Source of the DNA: Haematobia irritans
Taxonomy: Eukaryota > Arthropoda > Insecta > Diptera > Muscidae
Assembly (NCBI RefSeq): GCF_050003625.1
Contig: NC_134398.1
Location: 64,984,891-65,048,890 of the forward strand
Reading direction: 5' to 3'
DNA: 64,000 nucleotides
Within the stretch, counting starts at the first letter, position 1. Each line of letters begins with the position of its first letter. The notes beneath the pieces were generated by a model. The model ran no database searches and was not told the DNA's origin. It saw nothing but the letters and a program-made list of their open reading frames with translations. The position numbers and the translations under genes were made by a program. Positions 11,729 through 22,883 of the stretch are shown here, piece after piece.

Positions 11729-11962
11729 CACACAAAGAAAATTTCATTAAAATTAAGCCAACGAAAAATTTTCATTGACGTAACGGAACATTTTCATTAA
11801 TACAATGAAAATATTCGTTAACAATAAGAAACGTTACGTTGATTAACAGAAAATTCGTTATAAATAATAACGAAAAATTTCGTTGTATTAACGAATTTGT
11901 TTCATTGGCTGACTTTTAACGACACATTTCGTTAATATAACGAAACTTTTTCTATTAGTACA
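11729..11962. repeat. Palindromic-word repeat with CGTTAACG-type motifs
   Basis: It begins after TA with CACACACAAAGAAAATTTC, resembling the CACRCAAAGAA ends of other TA elements. It is filled with AACGAAAAT and ATTTTCGTTA words in both orientations. The right border is uncertain (possibly TATTAGTA near 11960). Confidence 0.4.
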
Positions 11963-12154
11963 TTTTGACTATAAAACTTCAAAATATGTCGCATTAAAGA
12001 CATAAACTAAAAAACAGTACTTGATATAAACGAATGGAATGTGATTTTGGAACATTTTTTTATTGGAAAAATAAAAAATTTATAAAAAAAAATTTTTTGT
12101 TTTGGTAATAAAAATTTGAAATTGTTGAAGAAATTCCTAAAAACTAGATTAATA

Positions 12155-12322
12155 TTAATCGCTCTTGCTGTTTGAAATCCATTTCCGTAATTTTAATCCA
12201 TATTTTGATAACTGTTTGTTAACTTTCTCCTGAACTTCGTGGAACTCTGATATCGAATACTCTACAGTTAGTAATTCGTCCATGTAAAAATCGGATGTGG
12301 CAATTCGCATCAATTTCGTACA
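12155..12322 (-). pseudogene. BEL/Pao-like reverse-transcriptase scrap
   Basis: A 55-residue minus-strand stretch, closed by a stop at 12155-12157, contains SDFYMDELL, the position of the YVDD catalytic box of BEL/Pao retroelements. About 35 residues later comes LKLRKWISN, matching the family's conserved L-KW-SN segment. The catalytic pair is DE instead of DD. No LTR or other domain is seen near it. The call rests on two motifs at the expected spacing. Confidence 0.45.
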
Positions 12323-14242
12323 GGGAATAAACTGCTATTTTGATTTGAGTAAACAAATATAAAAATTTAAGCTTTAAGGTTGAGTTACATACAATGCGTT
12401 AATGCGTCCGTTGATTGAATTTTCTCTTTGAAAGCAACAGTTTTGTTAGAGTGCTTCAAACTGAAAAATATTAACCCTTCTATCAACGCACGCAAAATTT
12501 GTATCCCTACTTATTGATTGCAATATGCAAATTTTATTAGTATAACATTTCATTGTGGAGAGATATTTTTTTATATTGTCATCCATTAGATTATTAGCTA
12601 TCGATTTTTTTCGTAAAATAAATGACCATACTGATTAATTCATTTACATTTAATGGTAAAACATATTTCAAGAATTTGTGGAATTGAACATGGCGTAGTA
12701 TAATAGCTAAAATCAAACTTCAATGTCTCACAAAGTAAAGTTTCCAAGAAAAATTTGCCAATAAACGAAAGTGGCCGGGAGGGAAATCTAAGCTCTATTG
12801 CATCTTATATAGAATATGATTTTGTACAAAGATAAATTTCGTAACAGGTTTCATTTGAAACTAAAAAGTCATTAAATCAAGATTTGTTGTTATTCGCCCA
12901 GTTAGTTTTATTTTGTAGTCGTTCTGTTTTTTCTTCTTCTTCCATGGCTTAGTTTAAGGTTCTGTGGCAAAGAAATATCAATGACAAACATGTTACTGCG
13001 AAAAATTCAACAAATGTAAATTATGATAAAGTAATGTGGTTATAAACGTACATACCAAAAAAAAAACTTGCCTGTCCTATTTGGTTGGTCTTAAAAGAGC
13101 AGGTTTTCTTTATAGTGTGGTATTTGCTTTTCTTTTTTTCTTATTTTTGGCCTAAGAAAATAATGTCCATATTCTGTGGAAATATCTGCTTTATTCCTTC
13201 CTGATTGTTGTGGATTTCAGAAAACAGGATAGGATAGCATGAAAAGAACATTTCCTTGTGAGATCTTCATGATTTACAGACATTGAGGAAACATAAACAA
13301 TTTATTTTGGTTTGTCTTTGCCGTCTGGACTGGAAAGATTCGGACTGGTGTATTCCTGATTCCATTTTCATATTTTTAAAACAGTATTCCGAATGTTATG
13401 GTTGTCCACCTCAAAAATATACTCCCTTCTGAGAAAGTAACACTTAGATTTCCTCCTTAGCCATATTATGACCAGTTTGCCAGCAAGGACAGCCTCTCCA
13501 CACACACACACACACATGCGTTCGGGACTACTAGCTGCAGAGACACAGCAATAGCGATTAGAGACAAAATCATAAACATTAAATCACAGCAGTAAGAAAT
13601 AGTAGGAAATTGAATACTAATTGGCACCCTACTGTAACTGTCATGACTCGTTTGAATATGCAGAGCAAGTTTTGTGAAACTAAATAAAACTAGGCGATTT
13701 GCAAACCAACTATCCGTCTCAACAGGGAGAAAAATATTGTCGGGGACTGCCAACCTAATTCAATACGAAAGACAATTGCACTGTCCAACATTGCTTGATT
13801 GATTTTCAATATCTGTCAAATCAAATATAATGAATGTACAAATCTTAAAACGGAAACTTTACTTTCCTTCCTTGCCAAACGTTATCAACAACTTAACGCC
13901 TCATTTTTTTGTTTCGATGCAATTTATAATTACATTGCAATTGTACGTTGTAAAATTATAAATTATTTTAAATTTCAACCCTAATGCTTAGTACTCAGTT
14001 CGTTTCTGCGAAAAACGAATATCTTCATATCTTCATCTATCCGTAAATAGGGTCTCAAACGCAGGGATGTTAACTTATTTATGCGAAATAATATGCCTGC
14101 CTATTTTTTCGTGCGAAAAATCCAGGGTTGTTTAAATATGTGTTTAAAAATGCCCAAAACAAAGATTTCGCATTTATTCCGTGCTAACGTTTTTTATATG
14201 GAGTATAACAGTTTTTCGTGCGAAAACGTGATATTAGTACTA
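12323..14242. other. Intron, nothing recognised apart from a CA microsatellite
   Basis: A short (CA)n run lies at 13500-13518. Short frames at 13466-13984 show no domain. Confidence 0.6.
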
Positions 14243-15899
14243 CACTGTTAGAAAAATATGTTTTTCATATGTTCCGATATAAACAAAATGTGTTTCGGGC
14301 ACAATTTTAAAACACAATATATTTCAGTGCAAACAAGTAATGTTCCTAAACTAACATTAAATGTTTGGGACATCTATGTTAATATGTTAGAATACATTAT
14401 GTTTGGGGCATGAATGTTTCATAAAAATCATATGTGTGAATGCAAACATATATAAATTTACAAATATCGACTAAACATACATATCTTGTGATATTTTATT
14501 CAAAGCGACAGAGAGAGTATAGAGAAAGAAATAGATATGGAAACCGGGAGAGTTGACGAAAGATATCAACATAACACAGCAAAAGAATCAAAAGAGAACA
14601 ATTTCTGTGAAACCGCTTGTATGTTGTTTCGGAAAACTGTTTTATGATAAGGCAAAAAATTTGATATGCTTAAGTCTAAATATTATTTAATTTGAATAAA
14701 GAGAATAGACATTCGGAACCAAGAGAATAGACATTCGGAACCAAGAGAATAGACATTTGAAAAACAAACAGCATATGTTTTCGCCTTGAGAGCAGCATTT
14801 TATGTATGTGTGGACATGTTTAGTTCCTCTTTATTAATAAGTAGTCCACGAGGAGTTGACGGACACCTTAAAATATAAAAGCGGGCATTAAGTTCGAGTG
14901 TTGCAGCTAAAACAATTTAAAAAGTTTATTTTCTTTAAAATGAATTATTAAAGAAAAAGTAAAATGCATTTTAGAGCGAGTAAAAAAGTAAAAACTAGTA
15001 AAAAACTATTCATGCCTAAATAAATTTATGTTTATATTATAAAATTATTTATGTATGTTTATACTCGACTCCACGTTCTTCTTTTGTTAGAGTTTTTGAA
15101 TTCCTTTCAAATTTTAAAGTTTTGTACCAAACACAGTTTTTTGTTACAAAATTGTTATTTTTGCAATAACAAATAATATTTTATCCAAAAATCAGTCAAT
15201 TTCGTGTATATCAAGCACTGTTACTGACTATAAATCTTTAATAACCCACATTTCGAAGTTTCATTATAAAAATTTAATATAGTATAAATATAAATATAAA
15301 TATGTAAATTAAAAAAAAAATAAAAGTGTTCGGTCGGAGCAGGGATTGAACCCACGACCCTTTGCATGCAAGGCAGACATGCTAACCACTGCTCCACGTG
15401 GCAAACAAATGTATGTTTCTGTTAAATAATGTTATGTTTGCATGGGCTCGTAGGCGCTGCAAACTATGCTATATAAATGTAACTTATAACGATAATTATC
15501 TACTGGTGACTATAACAGCTACGTAGCCCAGTGGATAGTGTGTTGGCTTACAAACTGTATGGTCCTCGGTTCGATTCTCCGTCCAGGCGAAAGGTAAAAT
15601 TTAAAATGTTTATAAAATTAAATAATTTATTCAACATTATTTGTAGTACAGAAAAAGGTGCCAAAAACTAAACAATTTCGTGGAAGTGAAAATTACGAGT
15701 ATGTTAGGGAATGAGCACAATCGTCTTTGGGAAAAATTCTTCCACGCATATAATATTTTTGTGCTCAAAATGATTCCAAACATATAATATGTTCACATAA
15801 AACAAATATATTAATGTTTCGGCAGTATCCAATAATATATGTGCTTCCTGCAAAATATGTTTGGAACATATGTTAAAGAAGCAATTTTTTTTGAGGGTG
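14243..15899. mobile_element. TA-flanked TIR element with two divergent tRNA-like modules, copy 2
   Basis: It starts CACTGTTAGAAAAATATG, ends TTTTTTTGAGGGTG, with TA at 14241-14242 and 15900-15901. The outer parts match the 7307-10622 element; the central part (about 15080-15740) matches 4095-4760. The tRNA-like modules lie at 15331-15402 (minus) and 15518-15593 (plus). A 24-base unit, GAATAGACATTCGGAACCAA, is repeated at 14702-14756. No transposase. Confidence 0.7.
15331..15593. repeat. Divergent pair of tRNA-like modules
   Basis: The minus-strand module has GGAGCAGTGGTTAGCATG and GTGGGTTCAATCCC with a TGC loop. The plus-strand module has TAGCCCAGTGGATAGTG and GGTTCGATTCT. About 115 bases separate the two heads, which point outward. 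The minus module is followed, in its own direction, by a long T run. Acceptor stems do not pair, so these are promoters or relics, not tRNAs. Confidence 0.6.
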
Positions 15900-16048
15900 T
15901 AGGCTTAAGGGAAAATTGGTGCAAATTGCCACACACGGCCCTAGAACAGGATAGTACCTGTATTCTAGTTTGTCGGAATTTTTAAATGTGCATATAATTT
16001 ATTGATATCTATACTCTCTTGATATTGTCTGCCTTTCAGACAACTTTT

Positions 16049-16665
16049 TTCGACGTCATCGACGAAGGGTTTGTGGAGAGAGTTGAAAAATTTCGGATAT
16101 CTTGATGACAGCTCTGTGGCTAATCCTCCGTCTATTGTGGTCGATGGGGATAATTCAGAAGAAGGTTTTTCTATGAGAATTTATTTATGTGGAAGAGGAT
16201 TAAAATCTAATGCTATTGGAAGCGATAGAATACCATTAAAATTTATCAAGATAGTTTTTCCATTAGTGTCGCACCACCTTGTTCACATTATGAACACCAT
16301 AATTATGACTTCAACGTTTCCTAAGCAGTGGACGTGTGCAAGGGATGTACCCATACCTAAAGTTCTGCATCCTCCGAGTTATACTGATTTTCGGCCTATT
16401 AGTATTCTACCATGTCTGTCAAAGATCTTTGAAATTCTTCTCAATGACAAAATCTCTGAGCACTTGTCAGACAATAATTACCTCTCTCCTTGCCAATCTG
16501 GTTTTTGAAAATGACACAGTACCACAACCCTCATTGCCGAGCTTGTTGATGATATCAGGGGAAATATTGATCATCGACGATTTACGGTTTTGTTGAGTTT
16601 GGACTTTAGTAGAGCATTCGATTCTATTAGCCATGAGGTACCGGTTAACAAATTATATTAAGTGC
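16049..16665 (+). pseudogene. Non-LTR retrotransposon reverse transcriptase, 5' part, broken
   Basis: The frame to 16508 reads IPLKFIKIVFP, then DFRPISILPCLSKIFE (the RT N-terminal block) and LSPCQSGF. A stop and frame change follow, and the frame then resumes with LDFSRAFDSISHE, RT motif A with its catalytic Asp. The order and spacing fit a jockey/CR1-like RT. A hAT-like element interrupts it at 16666; bases 18129-18260 beyond that element appear to continue the RT (GLSSGVCNLIR-like) before a second transposon at 18263. It has several stops and is inactive. Confidence 0.75.
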
Positions 16666-18120
16666 ATTAGCGTAGCTAGACAATTTTCCTAAATTTCCCT
16701 ATCTAAAACTTTATAGACTGAACTTATAGGTTCAACTAATGTTTTATTTCATAAAATTGAATAAAAATAGACATCAAAATAGCTCGACAATCAATTTATA
16801 ATAAAGCAACTAAAAGTACCCTACGGGAAATTGGTGCAAATTGCCACTGACGGACCTATCACAGAACTGGTACCTGTGCTCCAGTTAGTTGTAATTTTCA
16901 CATTTAGTGAAATAAAATGATCAGAATAACCTTTTGTTCGACATATTTCAAGTTTTTTTTTTTATTTCGGGTTCGATTAGGAGCCCAAATTGAAAGAGAT
17001 TTCTAAGAGTTTGTCCGAGACTGGTTCCTGAGGACCTGTTTATGGGTTGCTCCTGCTAAATTGTCCCAGGACGTGTCCTTTGGGATGAGTCCAAGACGAG
17101 TTTTACTCCGTCAATGACAAACTCATGTTATAGTGGACGGTCCCTTCCATAAGTTTTGATCAGAACTGGGACTGGCTCATACACACCAGAGAGTTGTTCT
17201 AAAGGCACAACTTTGAAAGCACTTCCATGAATGTCTTCACAAAGAAGTTAACTATTTTAACTACACAGGAAGTTTTTTTACTTCATTTTTTTAATATTTT
17301 AATGCGTAATTTTTTGTTTTCTTTTTTCAAATAGTTTAAAAAAAGAGTAAGAATAAATAAAATGGTACAAATTATTAAAATTTTGCCACAAAAATGCTAA
17401 ATCCATTATAGAAAAATCGATAATATTTGAAAAAACGTTTCAAACAAGCGTTAGAATGCATTAAAAATCATAAAAGAAGTATAAAAATTATTTATTTGGG
17501 AAAATATCACAAAATTTTTAATTCACATTCAAAACACTGAATTCGGATCACACCTTAAGAAGTGATGCAAATTCATTGCAACGGCTGTTGAAACGGTGGA
17601 CATTCGTTCTATGACAAGTTCATATTACATTCATCGCTTCTCCGCCAATTTTGTACCACTTCCAGAACATTTTCACTTCTTTTCTTGCTACGCTTTTTTG
17701 CAGCATTATTAAGATATTAATTTATGAAAGAATAGTTTTAATATCAATTACTATTTTTTATTCAACTAACTCATAAGTTCAACCACAGCTTTATTTCATA
17801 AATATCAGACTTCTACCACAACCCAAGTAATTCGATTGTGCATGAAAGTCTTTAGTGGAACTTTGTGTGTTGTACGAGTATATACTTGTTTAATTTTTAT
17901 AAAAATGTAAAATCGTAAATAGGTTTTCACATTCTGGGGGGGGCTAAAATTTTTCTGGGGGGGTCTAAGCCCCTTTAGTGAAACTTTGTGTGTTGTACGA
18001 GTATATACTTGTTTAATTTTTATAAAAATGTAAAATCGTAAATAGGTTTTCAAATTCTGGGGGGGGCTAAAATTTTTCTGGGGGGGTCTAAGCCCCCTCC
18101 GCAGAGGCCTTCCTACGCTG
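16666..18120. mobile_element. hAT-like element inserted in the reverse transcriptase
   Basis: ATTAAGTG flanks it exactly on both sides (16658-16665 and 18121-18128), the 8-bp duplication of hAT elements. The ends CATTAGCGTAG and CTACGCTG are weakly inverse. Its left third repeats a phrase at 15908 (GGTGCAAATTGCCAC); the reversed AAAACGCGTCGCC-type repeat fills about 17200-17705. A two-unit tandem lies at the right. No transposase frame. Confidence 0.72.
17853..18098. repeat. Two-copy tandem repeat, unit about 123 bp
   Basis: The block TTTGTGTGTTGTACGAGTAT through the G-runs (GGGGGGGCTAAAATTTTTCT) occurs at about 17853-17975 and again at 17976-18098, nearly identical. The minus-strand frame 17805-18239 repeats accordingly and is not a gene. 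Confidence 0.8.
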
Positions 18121-18262
18121 ATTAAGTGTATGGTTTGTCTTCTGGGGTTTGCAATCTTATTAGGACATTCATGTGTAGCATGTTTTATGTTTAAGGAACT
18201 GGTTCTATCTCGGTTATGAACTTCTACCATAGCTAACACTTGAATTTTTCGAACAGTGTTTA

Positions 18263-19524
18263 AAGGGTGATACGGTGATCGGTGAAATCGTTTATTTAAA
18301 AAAACAAATTAAATTTCTTTTTCAAGTTCAATTAGTATAAAATTCAGGAAAAATATTCAGTTAGGCTTTCGCTTTTCCAAATCCAAATTGCCGGGCCTCA
18401 CGCTTGACACCTGCCATCAGATTTTGTACAGCCACCTTGTCCACCTTCTTCGCCGCAGAAAGCCAGTTTGCCTTGAACTGCCGCTCATCCTTAGCAGTTT
18501 TTTGGTCTTCTTTAGGTTCCGCTTGACAATATCCCAGTATTTCTTAATTGGGCGGAGCTCTGGCGTGTTGGGAGGGTTCTTGTCCTTGGGAACCACCTGC
18601 ACGTTGTTGGCGGCGTACCACTCCATGGCCTTTTTACCGTAATGGCAAGATGCCAAATCCGGCCAAAACAGTACGGAACAACCGTGTTTCTTCAGGAAAG
18701 GCAGCAGACGTTTATTCAAACACTCTTTCATGTAAATTTCTTGGTTGACAGTCCCGGAAGCTATGAAAATGCTGCTTTTCAAGCCACAGGTAAAGATGAC
18801 TTGCCAAACCAGATATTTCTTTGCGAACTTTGACAGTTTTATGTGCTTGAAAATATCTGCTACCTTTCCCCTTCCTTTTGCCGTATAAAACTCCTGTCCC
18901 GGAAGCTGCTTGTAGTCGGCTTTGACGTAGGTTTCGTCGTCCATTACCACGAAGTCAAACTTCGTCAGCATTGTCGTGTACAGCCTCTGGGATCGCGCTT
19001 TGGCCGTCGTATTTTGTTTATTATCGCGATTTGGAGTCACTACCTTCTTGTAAGTCGATAGTCCGGCTCGTTTTTTGACTCGATGTAGACGATACACGCA
19101 GTTTATTTGCGGCATCTCGGAGAGAGAGGTTAGGGTTTCGCTTGAAACTACCGGCAATTCTCTTTGTCGTCTCAGCGGCTTCCGGTATTCGATTTCCCCC
19201 CGATCCAGACTTCCTGGCTGTCGACAAACGTTCCCCAAACACTTTAATTACATTTGTAACGGTGATTTGGCAACTTTTAGAGATTTTGCCAGCTTTGCGT
19301 GCGAGTAGCTCGGATTTTCGCGATGCGCGAGCAAAATTTTGATACGCTGCTCTTCTTGCTGGTACGGCATTTTGACAACTGAAGAGTGAATTCCAAAATC
19401 AAAATAGGAGCAACATTCTACACACACACCTTCAAAATGAGGGGTGTTCAGGGTGTTTTTTAAATGCAAAATTGAAAGAAATACATCAAGTTTATATTGA
19501 CCAAATTTTGACCATATCACCCTT
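18263..19524 (-). mobile_element. DD37E Tc1/mariner-group transposon, full length but dead
   Basis: The inverted ends are AAGGGTGATACGGT and ACCATATCACCCTT. TA lies at 18261-18262 and 19525-19526. The 1262-bp length suits a complete element. An uninterrupted paralogous copy of the flanking sequence lies reversed at about 59530-59690, with a single TA at 59593-59594, confirming both borders. Confidence 0.92.
18361..19370 (-). pseudogene. DD37E transposase with frameshifts and a lost catalytic Glu
   Basis: The start Met is at 19368-19370 (MPYQQEEQRIKILL), followed by a helix-turn-helix region broken near 19250 and again near 19035. The core then reads VVMDDETYVKAD (first Asp), FWPDLASCHYG (second Asp) and NTPELRPIKKYW. 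The last motif should have Glu at RPIEKYW; here it is Lys, 37 residues after the second Asp. A further frame change near 18460 leads to the natural end at 18361 (QFGFGKAKA). At least three frame breaks plus the E-to-K change leave it inactive. Confidence 0.9.
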
Positions 19525-19595
19525 TACGCTATAAACATCTCTTTTCCTTCCATTCATCCATGTCCGTGTTAAGTTCTTGAATCTTGATTAGTATC

Positions 19596-19992
19596 CCAGC
19601 AAAAAAGCGTCGCCAAAAAAGTAGTGAAAATGTTCTTTTTGGATCCGTAAGTGGTGCAAAATTGGCGCAGAAGGGATGAATTTAACAAGGGCTTGTCATA
19701 GTACGGATATCCACCATTTCACATGCCGTTGCGCTGAATTTACAGCACTTCTTAAGGTGTGATCCGAATTCAGTGTTTTGGATGTAAATTAAAAAATTTT
19801 GCAATAATTTGCCAAATAAATAATTTTTATGAATTTTTTATGAATACTACAGCATTGTACCCCTTGTCTGAAATGTTTGACATCAAGTATTTTCAAAAAT
19901 TGGCAATTTTCCTAGAATGGCTTTAGCATTTTTTCGAAAAATTTTAATAATTTGTACCATTTTATAAATCATTATTCTGTTTTTAACCTATT
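19596..19992 (+). repeat. Dispersed repeat starting AAAAGCGTCGCCAAAAAAG
   Basis: It is closely related to 5785-6150 and, reversed, to 17200-17705 and 26335-26735. It ends near TTGTACCATTTTATAAATC. No coding frame or clear inverted ends. Confidence 0.6.
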
Positions 19993-19995
19993 TGA

Positions 19996-20230
19996 AACAA
20001 AGCAAGTATAAACGGCCGTAAGTTCGGCCAGGCCGAAACTTATGTACCCTCCACCATGGATTGCATAGAAACTTTTACTAAAGACTGTCATCCACAATCG
20101 TATTACTTGGGTTGCGGTAACACTTGCCGATGGCAAGGTATCTTAAAAAAATCCTTAACACCGTCTTCTAAATTGTAAGTTAGTCCATACTCGAGATATA
20201 TTAAACAAAAAAGGCCGATTAAATACGTAT
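19996..20230 (+). repeat. Type Y repeat, end fragment
   Basis: It carries the CGGCCGTAAGTTCGGCCAGG terminus and about 200 bases inward, then is cut by the 29-bp minisatellite. Confidence 0.75.
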
Positions 20231-20231
20231 A

Positions 20232-20715
20232 TAATTTAGTTCGACAAAATTTTCTATAGAAATGAAATGTTGACTAAATTTTCTATAGAAATAAAATTTT
20301 GACAAAATTTGCTATAGCAATAAAATTTTGACAAAATTTTATAAATAAATACAATTTTGACAAAATTTTCTATAGAAATAATATATTGACAAAATTTTCT
20401 ACAGAAATAAAATTGTGACTAAATTATCTATAGAAATAAAATGTTGGTAAAATTTTCTATAAAAATAAAATTTTGACAAAATTTTGTACAGAAATAAATT
20501 TGTAACAAAATTTTCTACAGAAATAAAATTTTGAAAAAACTTTCTATAGTAATAAACATTTTCTATAGAAGTAAAATTGTGACAAAATTTTCTATGGAAC
20601 TAAAATTTTGATAAAATTTTTTTATAGAAATAAAATTTTGACAAAAATTTCTGTAGAAATAAATAGAAATAAAATTTGAGAAAACCTTTTATCGAAGTAA
20701 AATTTTTGAAAAAAA
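20232..20715. repeat. 29-bp minisatellite with TTTCTATAGAAA core
   Basis: Some sixteen imperfect units of the type ATTTTCTATAGAAATAAAAT followed by TTTGACAAA. The core TTTCTATAGAAA is a perfect 12-base palindrome. Related arrays lie at 38195-38735 and 42775-43420. Just right of it (20745-20828) is a solo end of the hAT-like element ending GGCAACGCTG. Confidence 0.85.
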
Positions 20716-20814
20716 TTTAACTTTTAAATTATACTTATTTAATTTGGAAAAATGGTCCGCTGGTACGAATTTTGGTCCAATTTTGGAAAAATGTTGTTCC
20801 AAACTAAAAATTCA

Positions 20815-20950
20815 TTGTGGCAACGCTGCTCTCGGCTGCAAAATATCGCTATAACAGCAACGCATACTGTCATGCAATACTATTTATAGACCAGATTGTG
20901 GGTACACATAAGCATATACAAAGAAACTGCATTTAATGACAACCATACAC
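20815..20950. repeat. Fragment of the tRNA-like-module element
   Basis: GCTATAACAGCAACGCATAC resembles the stretch at 11531-11560 and, reversed, 49270-49345. It is only a short internal piece of that family. Confidence 0.45.
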
Positions 20951-21077
20951 TTTAGTTGCATACGTCAGATACTTAACAAAAAGGAAATAATGTAATTTTA
21001 CATATATTTCATGTTAATTGTGCGGGCAGCCATATAGGCCGAAGGCCTCTCCCGGCTCATATTCATTGACCATGGTG

Positions 21078-21380
21078 TCAAAATAAATGCAGAATATTAT
21101 CAGGAAAATGCCCTAGACAAAGTGCCTCCGACACTTTGGTATTTTTAGCGCCGATCTTCCTTACACGACAAAATGACATGGCAAATGTCCAATGTAATGA
21201 AAACTGGAGATTTTGGTGACTATTGTGACTCCTTTTTAAGCCATTCGTGATTGACACGTGTTGAGTCCTGTTGGAATGTCCATGGTGTGCGTTCAAAATT
21301 TTTGTTTTCCTGATAATAGTCGGCATTTATTTTGACTCCATGGCCGAAGAATATTACCGGAAGCGACCATCAGCCCATAC
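21078..21380 (-). pseudogene. Tc1-like transposase relic
   Basis: On the minus strand, across several frames, a worn WTFQQD segment (second catalytic Asp) is followed by HEWLKKE and IGAKNTKVSEAL, the usual order in a Tc1-type enzyme. Two similar blocks (GTCGGCATTTATTTTGACTC near 21321 and AAATAAATGCAGAATATTA near 21080) suggest an internal rearrangement. No end repeats found. Confidence 0.45.
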
Positions 21381-21959
21381 GGCGACCCACTCCATTACCA
21401 TAGGCGGCGCTTGAGTTCTTTGCCATGTTAAAATAGAACTTAATATTATTTAATCAAATATTATTATATCGTAAAAATGGACAAGAAAAAAGCCTTGAGC
21501 CAGTACGGACCACGATATGTTCAGCTCACGAGCACGCTTTCTACCACTGCGGCGAAGATTTCGATAAAATCTGGCTTTCTCTTTTCCGATCGTTACTCGT
21601 GTTGTTTTCGTTCACTTTTTCGTCACGATACTACACTGCCTGTTATTCACATTTAAATAAAGGCTATAACGTGAGCTACTTGTGGTTTTCAAGCCAAATA
21701 TAAAATAATCACACTATCACGCTTAAATTCCTAAATTCAATACACCAATATGTTTTTTTAAGCTTGCAAACAATAAAATGAACTGTCATTGGATAAAATC
21801 TGCCAGCTGTCAGACGAGCGTTTTAAAAATGTAATAGTAACCTGAAGTTGGTTGCAATACATATCAGCCACCCTATAAACACGAATTTAAAATAATTTAG
21901 GAATTCTATTCCCGAATGTACAATATTTTTAATCATCCCTTTGTATATTTATCTTTCAG
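21381..21959. other. Intron end before exon at 21960
   Basis: AT-rich; the last 60 bases give a normal branch and pyrimidine tract region. Nothing else recognised. Confidence 0.6.
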
Positions 21960-22749
21960 CCCGAAACTGTTCCCCAAGCCTGCATTGATATGACCAAAGT
22001 ACTCGAAGTAACTACAGCTGAAGATGTTACAGGTCACTCGAATTCCATTGCCATAACAGCTCCTGATCGTGTTACTTTCGTTAAAGGTACCTGTCCCGAA
22101 GAGTCTAAATGGTGGCTCAATATTTTGATTGCCTTTCCCAAATCCAAGGGGCGCCACAAAAGGAACGCCACTTTTCCGGGAGCTCAATCAACATCCACTA
22201 TATTGCAGTCAAGTCATTCGGATGCCACATCGACAACAACTGTGTCACGTAATCGTCATAACTCCTACCATAAGGATATATTAACGTCCACTCAGTCTAC
22301 CGGTATTTTGAATACATCCACATGTTCGGTCGGTGATGAAAGGCAAATGACTACAGCCGCCTCATCATTGTCTAAGACCAATAACAACACCAACGGTAGT
22401 TCAAAATTATGGTCACCTAATGATGTTGCGGATGCAAGTCTAACAAACACGAACGGTAATAGTGGCAGTAAGAAAGGTTCCAATGTGGTAGTCTCATCAA
22501 TGATCACTGAAACCACTGGAGGCATGAAAAACAATCGTAACAATAATATTGTCTCTGGTGATGTAGCTTCTGTTGTTGATGACGATGATGGTGTTGAAAC
22601 TGGTGAAGATGATGAGGAGGACGACGAGGAGGAGGATGAAGAAGAAAGTGGCAATTCCACAGGAGAAGAAAGCAATACCAAAAATAAAACCACATCCAGT
22701 GTTCACGATGAAAACAATCGCAATGCTGTTAATGAAATTAAAAATAGAG
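21960..22749 (+). CDS. osp: outspread (osp) internal exon, end of PH1 plus acidic low-complexity linker
   Basis: The exon begins after ATCTTTCAG (ends 21959) and ends in phase 1 at a GTATGT donor (22750). It encodes 263 codons plus one base. Residues 1-65 complete PH domain 1 ([17 protein letters not shown] onward); the conserved C-terminal-helix Trp is the KWWLNIL motif at residues 50-56. A basic patch (KSKGRHKRN) follows, then a Ser/Thr/Asn-rich linker and an Asp/Glu run at about residues 205-230. The PH part is what identifies it as outspread; the linker is expected to diverge fast. If the donor is not used the frame stays open for 44 more residues to a stop at 22881-22883. Shorter frames on the opposite strand here are shadows of this codon pattern. 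Confidence 0.93.
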
Positions 22750-22883
22750 GTATGTACCCAAAATCAGCTCTACAATTATCTCAAAATATATTTACAATCT
22801 ACGACATAGAAAATAAATATTGTCCGATTTTCATAATCCAAAATATTAAAATAGGTATCGTAAATTTCTTTTCATTGGTATAA

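Larger units (their letters stand above)
3591..21959 (+). other. osp intron, 18.4 kb, filled with transposable elements
   Basis: The intron runs from the GTAAGT donor to the TTTCAG acceptor. It contains nested TIR elements, SINEs, two hAT-like insertions, a DD37E transposon and reverse-transcriptase relics, listed separately. I find no host coding frame on either strand, including no short-chain dehydrogenase frame that could be Adh. Confidence 0.85.

Noticed and set aside
17925..18105. G-run blocks as possible G-quadruplex regulatory sites
   Set aside because: They belong to a two-unit tandem inside a hAT-like insertion; GGGGGGG runs are isolated rather than in sets of four.
22292..22693. 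Ser/Pro-rich minus-strand frame of 133 codons
   Set aside because: It is the reverse of the acidic and Ser/Asn-rich linker of osp; low-complexity artefact.
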